DNA from: Ruminococcaceae bacterium UBA7080
Lineage (GTDB): Bacteria > Bacillota > Clostridia > Oscillospirales > Acutalibacteraceae
DNA length: 64,000 nt
Assembly: GCA_002493595.1 (NCBI GenBank)
Contig: DKZG01000015.1
Span: 1-64,000, forward strand
Direction: 5' to 3'
Notes under the pieces: model-generated
What the model was told of the DNA's origin: nothing
Databases searched by the model: none
Seen by the model: the letters and a program-made list of their open reading frames with translations, nothing else
In this document: positions 55,205 through 62,135 of the stretch, one piece after another
Position numbering within the stretch: the first letter of the stretch is position 1
Layout of the letters: the number at the start of each line of letters is the position of its first letter
Translations under genes and position numbers: made by a program

Positions 55205-56185
55205 TCATACCTTATTGTTTTTCATTTCAACAAATGCATAGTGATATATGGTAGGAAAAGCACATTTATCAACCTGTCTTGCAGCCGTAAGTAATCCTTT
55301 TAATCGCTGAAGACTTTCAATATCGTTAGGATGATTTCTCAAATGCAAATGTTCCTGTGAAATTTTAAACTTGATTGAATTTTTAACTTTCAATTTACCA
55401 TTAGAATCAATAACAACTCCAGTGACTAATTTGGGATAAGCTCGGGTATATGTTTTTACTTTATGGGCAGATATTTGATAATTATACTTTTTGATAATAT
55501 CATATATTTTCGTTTTAAACTTATAAGAAATGTGATTTTCGCTTGAAAATGTAACATCATCGACATAGACAGTCATAACCATGCCAGATTGGTCTGATAG
55601 CCGTTGCATCTCATCAAACATATTATGATTGACTAAGTAAGACAATATTTGGCTTGTTGGTGCTCCCGAGATGAGATGATTTTTACACGAGACATGCTTA
55701 CTTTCTAAAAAACTATAAACATCGTCCTTGTCTTTTAAGAAAGACTTGTCGATATCTACAGTAGTAAAATTGGTCAAAATATTTGCTATATCAGAAGAAC
55801 ATAGCAAATCGTTTTTAAAAAAGCTATAGACCGTCTCTCGACTAATTGAAGGAAAAAATGCAGTCAAATCAACTTTAAATAAATTTCGTCTGCTGTTTCC
55901 TGTATGCAAAACGGCATTACCTGTATATGAGCGACCTTTTATTCCTGAAAAAATATTGTTGGGAATATCAATTTTTCCTAATAACTTTTTTAGCCGTTTT
56001 TGAATAACTTTCAACTCATACTGAGGCGGTTCAATAATTCGTGGCTTTCTTGAACGGTCAATATACGGACTGATTTTAGCTGCTACATAATCTTGCTTAA
56101 GCAAGTCATTATTCGTAATGCCAAGCAAATACTTAAGAAGTTTTTTTGAATGAAGATTATATAACGGACACTGAATGTAATTCAA
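55205..56185 (-). CDS. retron-type reverse transcriptase (TTG start)
   Basis: A 326-residue reverse transcriptase that would copy the msd part of the adjacent RNA into msDNA. Its motifs are in order: NAVLH (90-94, the retron NAxxH), VDLTAFFPSI with catalytic Asp106, SGAPTSQILSYL (173-184, the GAPTS motif), the active site YVDD (207-210) and LVTGVVI with the retron VTG triplet (254-256). The length and compact shape match retron RTs, not group II introns or DGRs. The start is TTG at 56185 with GAGGAG upstream. It is the last gene of the retron unit. Confidence 0.92.
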   Translation of the reverse strand: MNYIQCPLYNLHSKKLLKYLLGITNNDLLKQDYVAAKISPYIDRSRKPRIIEPPQYELKVIQKRLKKLLGKIDIPNNIFSGIKGRSYTGNAVLHTGNSRRNLFKVDLTAFFPSISRETVYSFFKNDLLCSSDIANILTNFTTVDIDKSFLKDKDDVYSFLESKHVSCKNHLISGAPTSQILSYLVNHNMFDEMQRLSDQSGMVMTVYVDDVTFSSENHISYKFKTKIYDIIKKYNYQISAHKVKTYTRAYPKLVTGVVIDSNGKLKVKNSIKFKISQEHLHLRNHPNDIESLQRLKGLLTAARQVDKCAFPTIYHYAFVEMKNNKV

Positions 56186-56222
56186 AAGGTTTACTCCTCA
56201 TTTTATTAAAAATGTACTGGTG

Positions 56223-56432
56223 TTAGCTGTTGATTGCTATGCCGACTATCCAACGGACAAAATCAGCAAGCAAATCTGGACAGCAGTGTGATATAGCCAG
56301 TATGGCTACAGAGATCAGCACAACAATAGCGCCAATCACTACAGCAGGGAGATGAGAACTTGTCCCACCTAAGTTAACCTTGTTATTATCACCAATAATG
56401 GTGATAGAACTCGGCATGTCCGCTTTCTTCAC
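56223..56432 (-). CDS. small membrane protein, candidate retron effector (GTG start)
   Basis: A 69-residue protein starting GTG at 56432 behind a near-perfect ribosome site (AAGGAGGTGATT). A polar N-terminus SSITIIGDNNKVNLGG is followed by one strong helix (about 29-49) with HCC at its end, then a second hydrophobic amphipathic segment (54-68, LLADFVRWIVGIAINS). I do not recognise the family. It lies between the msr-msd RNA and the RT gene in one transcript, so it is probably the retron's toxin or accessory part. Several known retrons carry two-helix membrane effectors; the equivalence is inferred. Confidence 0.8.
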   Translation of the reverse strand: MKKADMPSSITIIGDNNKVNLGGTSSHLPAVVIGAIVVLISVAILAISHCCPDLLADFVRWIVGIAINS

Positions 56433-56450
56433 GGAATCACCTCCTTGTTA

Positions 56451-56501
56451 TTATTGGCCCTCATCTGCAGCTGAGGGGACCTCCAATTCCTTTAATAACA
56501 T
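56451..56501 (-). CDS. possible 16-codon leader peptide before the membrane protein gene
   Basis: The frame ATG (56499-56501) to TAA encodes MLLKELEVPSAADEGQ and lies inside a hairpin (ATTGG/CCAAT and CCCTCA/TGAGGG, 56453-56487). Its stop is just 5 bases before the ribosome site of the 69-residue gene. The upstream AAGG is a weak ribosome site. This may be an uORF or chance; the hairpin itself is firmly seen. Confidence 0.3.
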   Translation of the reverse strand: MLLKELEVPSAADEGQ

Positions 56502-56534
56502 AGGAGATAGCAGCCTTATATCACTTTTTCACAC

Positions 56535-56771
56535 CAGTACAGATCCGACCTCCAAACAAGGATGTCTTACACCGACACATATACTCCGTATAGCACACAC
56601 CATTACATAGTAACATGACATTCATAATGATAATGATGTCGGTGTGTAAGTGTGTTGGAGATATATCAAAAGATACACTGTGCGGCTAAAAATGCATCCA
56701 TATCCATAGGATACGATGCCACCCGCATTACTACGAGCCAAACGAAGTCTAATCTGACTGCTCATACTGAC
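56535..56771 (-). ncRNA. retron msr-msd RNA
   Basis: The minus-strand transcript after the promoter folds as a retron RNA. The a1 arm (56744-56760: CAGT, CAGAT, GACTTC) pairs with the a2 arm (56535-56552: GAGGTC, ATCTG, ACTG), with a one-base bulge, one internal mismatch pair and a G-U. The msr has stems TGCGG/CCGCA enclosing GCATC/GATGC and TATCC/GGATA (56681-56727), and a small TATC/GATA hairpin (56664-56675). The msd is one long imperfect hairpin (56550-56660) with CTCCAA/TTGGAG at its base and CTTACAC...CGACA against TGTCG...GTAAG above. The branching G is not assigned. Confidence 0.78.
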
Positions 56772-56777
56772 ATACAA

Positions 56778-56806
56778 ATTATAGCATAAAAATTAATATT
56801 TTTCAA
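56778..56806 (-). promoter_or_regulatory. promoter of the retron
   Basis: Minus-strand -35 TTGAAA (56801-56806) and consensus -10 TATAAT (56778-56783), spacer 17. The predicted start at about 56771 sits 11 bases before the a1 arm. Confidence 0.85.
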
Positions 56807-56844
56807 GTAGTGGTATCTTATTTGATAATGCTCAATTCACACAT

Positions 56845-56873
56845 TCGACTGTCTAAATTTATTGATGTACAAT
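56845..56873 (+). promoter_or_regulatory. putative promoter of tnpV
   Basis: -35 TCGACT (56845-56850) and -10 TACAAT (56868-56873), spacer 17, just before the AGGAGG ribosome site of tnpV. Confidence 0.5.
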
Positions 56874-56902
56874 ACAGGAAGAAACGAAGGAGGTATCGGA
56901 TT

Positions 56903-57289
56903 ATGGAAAAATCAGAAAAGTACATTACAGACGAGAGAACAGGATTAAAGTATGAACTTGTTGGTGATTACTATTTTATCGCTGGGAATGACGAGCCGAA
57001 AGATAATCAACCAATTGGCATTTGGGGACAACGGCGATTGCACTATATAAAACAGTACAATCGAATATTCTACACACAACTTCTGCTATCCGGCAAACTA
57101 AATGATCACCTTGCTGACATCAATGACCAGTCAGAGGATATGTTTTTTCGGTTGGTCAAACAAATAGCACACCGTGAGGGGGTTACCGAACAACTTAAAG
57201 TGGAAAATCAAATGGAATGGGTGCGGAGGATGAATAATATTCAAGCAAGAGTGATGGAAATCATAAACACTGATTTGATTTACAAATAA
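56903..57289 (+). CDS. tnpV: TnpV family transposon-encoded protein
   Basis: A 128-residue TnpV-family protein. The family core is visible: LLLSGKLNDHLADINDQSED, IAHREGVTEQLK and WVRRMNNIQARVMEII. TnpV genes occur within Clostridial integrative and mobilizable elements and have no clear enzymatic role. The start is ATG at 56903, with AGGAGG upstream. It points away from the retron and marks this stretch as acquired DNA. Confidence 0.9.
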   Translation: MEKSEKYITDERTGLKYELVGDYYFIAGNDEPKDNQPIGIWGQRRLHYIKQYNRIFYTQLLLSGKLNDHLADINDQSEDMFFRLVKQIAHREGVTEQLKVENQMEWVRRMNNIQARVMEIINTDLIYK

Positions 57290-57290
57290 T

Positions 57291-57332
57291 AGCGAAGCGA
57301 CAAAGAGATTTGTTTTTCTTTGCCGCCTCGCT
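57291..57332 (+). terminator. hairpin after tnpV
   Basis: An imperfect stem AGCGA...CG.CAAAGA against TCTTTG.CG...TCGCT starting 2 bases after the tnpV stop, then an AT-rich tail. Confidence 0.6.
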
Positions 57333-57434
57333 ATATATTTTACTTGCAGAAAATATTGTTGTATAACGAGAATTATGATATTCTTAACGAAAAATATCAT
57401 ATCACCCCATAGAAAACAAAAATTCAGTTTTGCC

Positions 57435-57473
57435 AAAAAAGTGTGTAAGTCAGAAAAACTTACACACTTTTTT
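57435..57473. terminator. bidirectional terminator between tnpV and the TIR operon
   Basis: A perfect 16-bp stem (AAAAAAGTGTGTAAGT and complement) with a 7-base loop, 26 bases after the stop of the P-loop gene. It ends the minus-strand operon. Confidence 0.9.
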
Positions 57474-57499
57474 AAAATCTCTGATTGCTGCCTTTAGAC

Positions 57500-58012
57500 T
57501 TACGCAATAGCGTTAATTGCGGTTAATAACTTTAGATACATTTCGTCTGCGCTTGCCTTATTTTCATCCTCATACAGATTATCTTTGTTTGCTCTTTCTT
57601 TTGAAACAGATGTTATATGTTCGACATTGTAAACATAAAATTCCGAATGCACATCGTTATTGGAATGTCTGCCGCAAACAAATATATCGCATTTCCCAAA
57701 TTTTTTTATTGTTCGGTCAAGTGCTGGCAATATATCGCCATTTAAAGAGTCTCCGTAGGAGGTTATGCAAATTATTATATTTTTGTATTGGAATGTAATA
57801 GTTATATCGCTGACATTTCCGGATTTTGTTAGCCAATGATCTTTAAGGTTATTAATCATGGTCTTCGGATCATAGGAAAAATATCTTGTTGCGTGTTTTG
57901 GAATGAATTTGGGATTTTCCAAACACTTGATCATAAGATATTTGAGGGATGATGTTTTTCCACTGTTGCTTTTTCCTTTATTAGCTATTAACTCTTTAAG
58001 TATATTGTCCAC
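57500..58012 (-). CDS. small P-loop NTPase-like protein (GTG start)
   Basis: A 170-residue protein, family not recognised. It has a Walker A at residues 13-20 (GKSNSGKT) and then a mostly alpha/beta body (FQYKNIIICITSYGDSLNG, CDIFVCGRHSNND) that could hold a Walker B. The size suggests a small GTPase or nucleotide kinase-like fold. The start is GTG at 58012, with AAAGGA about 11 bases upstream. It is the last gene of the TIR operon, 21 bases after the second TIR gene, and may be an NTP-dependent regulator of it. Confidence 0.75.
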   Translation of the reverse strand: MDNILKELIANKGKSNSGKTSSLKYLMIKCLENPKFIPKHATRYFSYDPKTMINNLKDHWLTKSGNVSDITITFQYKNIIICITSYGDSLNGDILPALDRTIKKFGKCDIFVCGRHSNNDVHSEFYVYNVEHITSVSKERANKDNLYEDENKASADEMYLKLLTAINAIA

Positions 58013-58033
58013 TGTACTTGTTTTCCTTTCATA

Positions 58034-59902
58034 TCATGGAGTCCATTCCTGTCCGCAAAGATTACATGTAAACATATCGCTATCAGTAGATTTTATGCTG
58101 ACAGCATTTTCATTGTGGCAAATATAACACATAGGCAGCCAGTTACAGCTGCATTGACTACAGGTAAATCCATCTATTCCTACTCCGGTCGTGAAAAAAC
58201 CATACTTACAATTCGGACACCAGACATTTGGAGATTCTGTAATATTATTGTTTGATTTATCAGAGCCAATATAATAATCTACAAGTTCTTCAAAGTGTCT
58301 ATCTCCTATTAAACTTCTACTTGTAAAACAAACGCTGGTGTTTTCGTTTATAATTCCTTTTTTTATGTTTTCCGGTATCCCAAATTCGATAACATGGTAA
58401 TTCTGTGACAACTCCCCATTCGGAACATATAGAATATCATCTTCTACAAATGCAGCATTGCTTTCCCCGATATACTCAGGAATAATAAGACTTGCAGGGG
58501 CGCATACTCCGAATACAATAGAATCATCAACATTAGTTTCTGAATCACCATAATATGAATCTGTTTTGGAAATATCATAGTTATATACTGAAAAATAAAT
58601 ATCAGTATTTTTTATTTTATATCTGCTTGGAACACCGCTTCTTGATAGTTCCGTGTCAAAAACTACATCAAAACTCTTTTGTGCTAAAGCTCTTAATGTC
58701 GTACGGCTTTTTACAAAACCCAATAGTGTTTCTTGATCAATTTGTTCAGCAAAAGGTTTGTCGGATTTTTCATCAGTTAGAAAACTTATGTTTATATCAT
58801 TGATATATGTATCTGAATTTGCCGTTTCTGTTTTTATAGACATATCAATAGATTTATCCTTAAATTCAATCATGATAGTGCCTTGATTGTTTTCACTGTC
58901 ATTAAAATCAATACTAATTTTATTTGAACTAATTTGAGAAGACTCGGAGATTTGAATTCGTTTCTCGTTGACTATGCTTGAAATTTCAATAGTAGCAGTA
59001 TTTCCAGACAGGATTTGAAGATGAAAACTTATTGATGTATCATCGTTTTTGTAGTACCCTGCATATTTTTCTAATATTATTTGAAGCTGTTTGTCACTGT
59101 CTTTATATCCCGATAACTGAGATAAATTGATTATCGCCTTTTCATATTCCTCATTTTCCATGAAAGCAATTGCTTCATTATATAAAGAAAGATTAGGGTC
59201 TTCCGGAGCAGTTTCTTCTGTCACTGCTTCTGTCGAATTCAAATTATCTGTTTCAGAAACACTGCCTTTTTCTTTTAAAATAAGATATAGGGCGACAGCA
59301 CTTGCCAATATCAAAATTGCAATAATAATGGCGATAATAATTACTTTTTTATTTGAGTTTTTTTTTGAAAGCTGTTCATATGTCAGTTCTTCTTCACGGT
59401 TTAAGGCTCGAAGTAATGCTTTTGTAAGATCTGCGTCAGCACCGATTTTGTTATAATCAAGGGCTTGCACTGTACTGATATTTTTCGGCATATGGTAAGC
59501 GTCCATATCTATATAGACAGGGATAACAACCTTTTGAGCAAAGAAATCTGAGTATTTAGAAATCAGAACTTCAAAATACTCTTTTTGCGAGCCTAAAATA
59601 ATGATTGCTTTCGATTTTTCAATTGCAGAGTTACATACTACTTGGAGTTCGTCTCCGAATAAGTCAGAGGCAGAAATGCGACTGTAAAAGGTCTTGATTT
59701 TTTTGCTCTCAAGGTTATGATAGATTTTCTGAGCAATAATAGAATCTTTTGTCCTTCTTCCGGCACTGTCGCTTTCAATATAGCATATAAAAGCATCTAT
59801 GTCTTCATAATAATCAGCAATTGATATATTGACGCCACAGCTTTGACAAACATATGCTCCGTCTATGTAATGTAACTCACCACCGCATTTTTTACATATC
59901 AT
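58034..59902 (-). CDS. zinc-ribbon TIR-domain membrane protein with Gln at the presumed catalytic site
   Basis: A 622-residue protein. In order: a zinc ribbon (CKKCGGEL... CQSCG, 3-22), a TIR domain (about 33-168, DAFICYIESDSAGRRTKDSI), one helix (186-209), a TPR-like repeat (YEKAIINLSQLSGYKDS) and a beta-rich part. Two C-terminal zinc ribbons follow (CPNCKYGFF, CSQCSCNW, CYICHNENA, CNLCGQEW). Aligned to its neighbour, the conserved Glu (207 there) is Gln88 here, so the TIR may not be an active NADase. The ribosome site AAGGTGAG lies 4 bases past the previous stop. Confidence 0.8.
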   Translation of the reverse strand: MICKKCGGELHYIDGAYVCQSCGVNISIADYYEDIDAFICYIESDSAGRRTKDSIIAQKIYHNLESKKIKTFYSRISASDLFGDELQVVCNSAIEKSKAIIILGSQKEYFEVLISKYSDFFAQKVVIPVYIDMDAYHMPKNISTVQALDYNKIGADADLTKALLRALNREEELTYEQLSKKNSNKKVIIIAIIIAILILASAVALYLILKEKGSVSETDNLNSTEAVTEETAPEDPNLSLYNEAIAFMENEEYEKAIINLSQLSGYKDSDKQLQIILEKYAGYYKNDDTSISFHLQILSGNTATIEISSIVNEKRIQISESSQISSNKISIDFNDSENNQGTIMIEFKDKSIDMSIKTETANSDTYINDINISFLTDEKSDKPFAEQIDQETLLGFVKSRTTLRALAQKSFDVVFDTELSRSGVPSRYKIKNTDIYFSVYNYDISKTDSYYGDSETNVDDSIVFGVCAPASLIIPEYIGESNAAFVEDDILYVPNGELSQNYHVIEFGIPENIKKGIINENTSVCFTSRSLIGDRHFEELVDYYIGSDKSNNNITESPNVWCPNCKYGFFTTGVGIDGFTCSQCSCNWLPMCYICHNENAVSIKSTDSDMFTCNLCGQEWTP

Positions 59903-59906
59903 AATC

Positions 59907-62123
59907 TCACCTTCTATCTAACCATACATCTTTAATTTTTGTTTTTGCCATAGTGTTTTCAGTATAATATTTATATATCGTTCCACTACGGGTAATCGTA
60001 AAGTCTCCACTAAGATAAACAACATCTTCAAGAATTATTTTGTCGCTGTCATATCTTAATAACGAATGTGATTCATCGATATAATCGCCAAAAGAAAAAT
60101 CTATACAATTCAGGTTTTCATAAGTGCTTATTCCACTATCACTACTAAAATAGTATAATATTCCGTTCGTGTCCATTGCCGTTATTTGAATGCTGCAACC
60201 CGATGCGCCAACAAAATAACCCACAGCTATATTGACCTTTTTAATATTTTTTAAAGAATTCAAAAAATCTTTAGCCGATTTGCTATAGCTGTTATTATCA
60301 TAAAATGTAGCAACAACAGTACCGTCGCTTTTAAGCCCGACAATAGCAGCATCCTCTAAACCACCATATCCATAGCGTTCAGCACCATATGAAAAAGATA
60401 TAATATCGGTCCAATTACTTACTTCTTCCAGCCATGAATCAGTATCTTTTTCATTACCCGGATTTTGTATATTTCCGTATACTAATTTGCCTTCATTTGT
60501 AAGGGCAATACTTGTACTGTTAAATGGTGCAGATATTTGAATAATATTTTCCCAATCGGCCTCCAATCTATTGTTTATCGCCGAATTTGCAACATATCCG
60601 TCTTCATACAAAGCGTATAAAGGCACACCAGCGGCTATAGATACTATTTCCCCGTGTTCATTGATTCTGATACCGTCATTAGCATTTCCGGGATTATAAT
60701 CAAATGTTTCAACAGATCCGTTTGCCGAAATATAATATGCACCGTGTGAAGAGGCACTTAAATTGATTTCAACTGCCACCGTAGCAAGACTTTCCCGCCA
60801 TGCAAGCTCTGCTTTTTTCTGCATTTCGGCAGAATCTTTGTAGCCATTCATATCTCTGAGCGCCCATGCGGCTTCAGGATAGTTTCCGTCATAATAAAGC
60901 TGCATAGCTGCTTCATATTTTTCATTTTGAATGCGTTCTTCGTTCGCAGCTTTCTCGTCCTCAATGCGCTTTTCTTCTGCATTCAGTGAGTTTTCTTTCA
61001 TTTCATCTGCATTTTTATATCCTGAAATCGCGCCAAAAGCGTCGGCTGCACCGGTGTAATCACCATTTTCATATAATTTCAAAGCAGCTTGATATGCTTT
61101 ATCATTATTTATGTACGATTTTACAAACGGAAATGATATTAGTCCGCCTACAAGTAATATTCCGCCCAAGACAGCAGCAGTAATGCCGAGTGTCTTTTTT
61201 TGTTTTTTCCGTTTTGCAGCAAGCATAACAGGAAGAGGAATCAGTTTTTTGATTCCTCTGATCAGTTCCTGTTCAAAGCCCTCCTTCTTCATATTCTGCG
61301 CTGACAGGATAGCAAACTCCTCCGGCAGATCTGACTCAGACATATCAAAATACAGAGGAATAAGTTCTTTGGATGGATCGCTTTGACGAAGCGTTAAAAA
61401 TCTGCTCCACTCGTTTTTTACCCATACTGATTCTATATATTCTTTTGAAGAGCAAACCGTCAGCATGACTTTACTGGAGGAAAGAGCCGCATAGATATAT
61501 GGCTCGTACTGTGTTCCCAGTTTATCCTCCAGCGTTATTCTTGAAAAGAATACTTTATATCCTTCAGCAGTTAGCTTTTCATACAATTCCTGTGCTGCCA
61601 CACTGTCACGGCTTCGGTTTCCTTCTGCATCCGTTTCTTTATAGGAAATGAAGATATCAAACGGCTTTTCTTTTCTTGAAAGAGCAAGAATACCTTTTTG
61701 AATGTTGTTTATAGTTTCGGCGTTGTCCTTATAAAGCGACGCCTTGTCTGGGGTCGATAATTCGATTGCTTTTTGATAGTTTGTATCGTTGAGAATAGAA
61801 GAAAAATGTGTACGGTTACAAGTGGGGATATATTTCCCGGTCTGCGGATCGCATACAAAAGTAACACCGTATTTGCAAAGCACTAAATCCCAATAAAACT
61901 CAGGATCATTAGGATTTGATGCTACCAACTGATTAAAGATATTTTCTGCCTTATCGTATTCGCTGACAGATAAATAATGATTTCCACGTTCAAATAAAAT
62001 TCGACCGGAATCATCTGAGAACCGAGGCAAAACCTGTTTTGTTCCGCAATATTCGCATACGGCAATTTGGGTCTTCGGATCGACCGTCATGCTTCCGCCG
62101 CATATTTTACACTTGTATACCAT
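59907..62123 (-). CDS. zinc-ribbon TIR-TPR-RCC1-like membrane protein
   Basis: A 738-residue protein. In order: a zinc ribbon (CKICGGSM... CEYCG, 5-26), a TPR-like stretch, a TIR domain (about 154-292, FDIFISYKETD, SRITLEDKLGTQYEPYIYAAL) and a membrane helix (312-334). Two YKDS-type repeats (341-380 and 401-440) follow. A C-terminal beta-rich region (450-738) has RCC1-like repeats with W/F, SxGxxxxxAL and SDGTVVA patterns. Glu207 in the TIR is in a good position for the catalytic Glu of NAD+-cleaving TIR domains. The activity is inferred from the family; the membrane form suggests it is triggered at the envelope. Confidence 0.82.
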   Translation of the reverse strand: MVYKCKICGGSMTVDPKTQIAVCEYCGTKQVLPRFSDDSGRILFERGNHYLSVSEYDKAENIFNQLVASNPNDPEFYWDLVLCKYGVTFVCDPQTGKYIPTCNRTHFSSILNDTNYQKAIELSTPDKASLYKDNAETINNIQKGILALSRKEKPFDIFISYKETDAEGNRSRDSVAAQELYEKLTAEGYKVFFSRITLEDKLGTQYEPYIYAALSSSKVMLTVCSSKEYIESVWVKNEWSRFLTLRQSDPSKELIPLYFDMSESDLPEEFAILSAQNMKKEGFEQELIRGIKKLIPLPVMLAAKRKKQKKTLGITAAVLGGILLVGGLISFPFVKSYINNDKAYQAALKLYENGDYTGAADAFGAISGYKNADEMKENSLNAEEKRIEDEKAANEERIQNEKYEAAMQLYYDGNYPEAAWALRDMNGYKDSAEMQKKAELAWRESLATVAVEINLSASSHGAYYISANGSVETFDYNPGNANDGIRINEHGEIVSIAAGVPLYALYEDGYVANSAINNRLEADWENIIQISAPFNSTSIALTNEGKLVYGNIQNPGNEKDTDSWLEEVSNWTDIISFSYGAERYGYGGLEDAAIVGLKSDGTVVATFYDNNSYSKSAKDFLNSLKNIKKVNIAVGYFVGASGCSIQITAMDTNGILYYFSSDSGISTYENLNCIDFSFGDYIDESHSLLRYDSDKIILEDVVYLSGDFTITRSGTIYKYYTENTMAKTKIKDVWLDRR

Positions 62124-62135
62124 ATTTTCCTCCGA

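Noticed and set aside
55084..55207. 39-codon frame downstream of RT (MYVRVGNVLVFQIRYQ...)
   Set aside because: It runs through the terminator stem, which explains its second half; a protein is unlikely.
55205..56185. Group II intron or diversity-generating retroelement RT
   Set aside because: There is no maturase/HNH part or intron RNA domain V, no template/variable repeat pair and no Avd-like gene; the NAxxH and VTG motifs point to a retron.
56380..56610. Open frame on the plus strand across the retron RNA region
   Set aside because: It is antisense to the msr-msd RNA and the membrane protein gene, lacks a ribosome site, and its residues show no plausible protein pattern.
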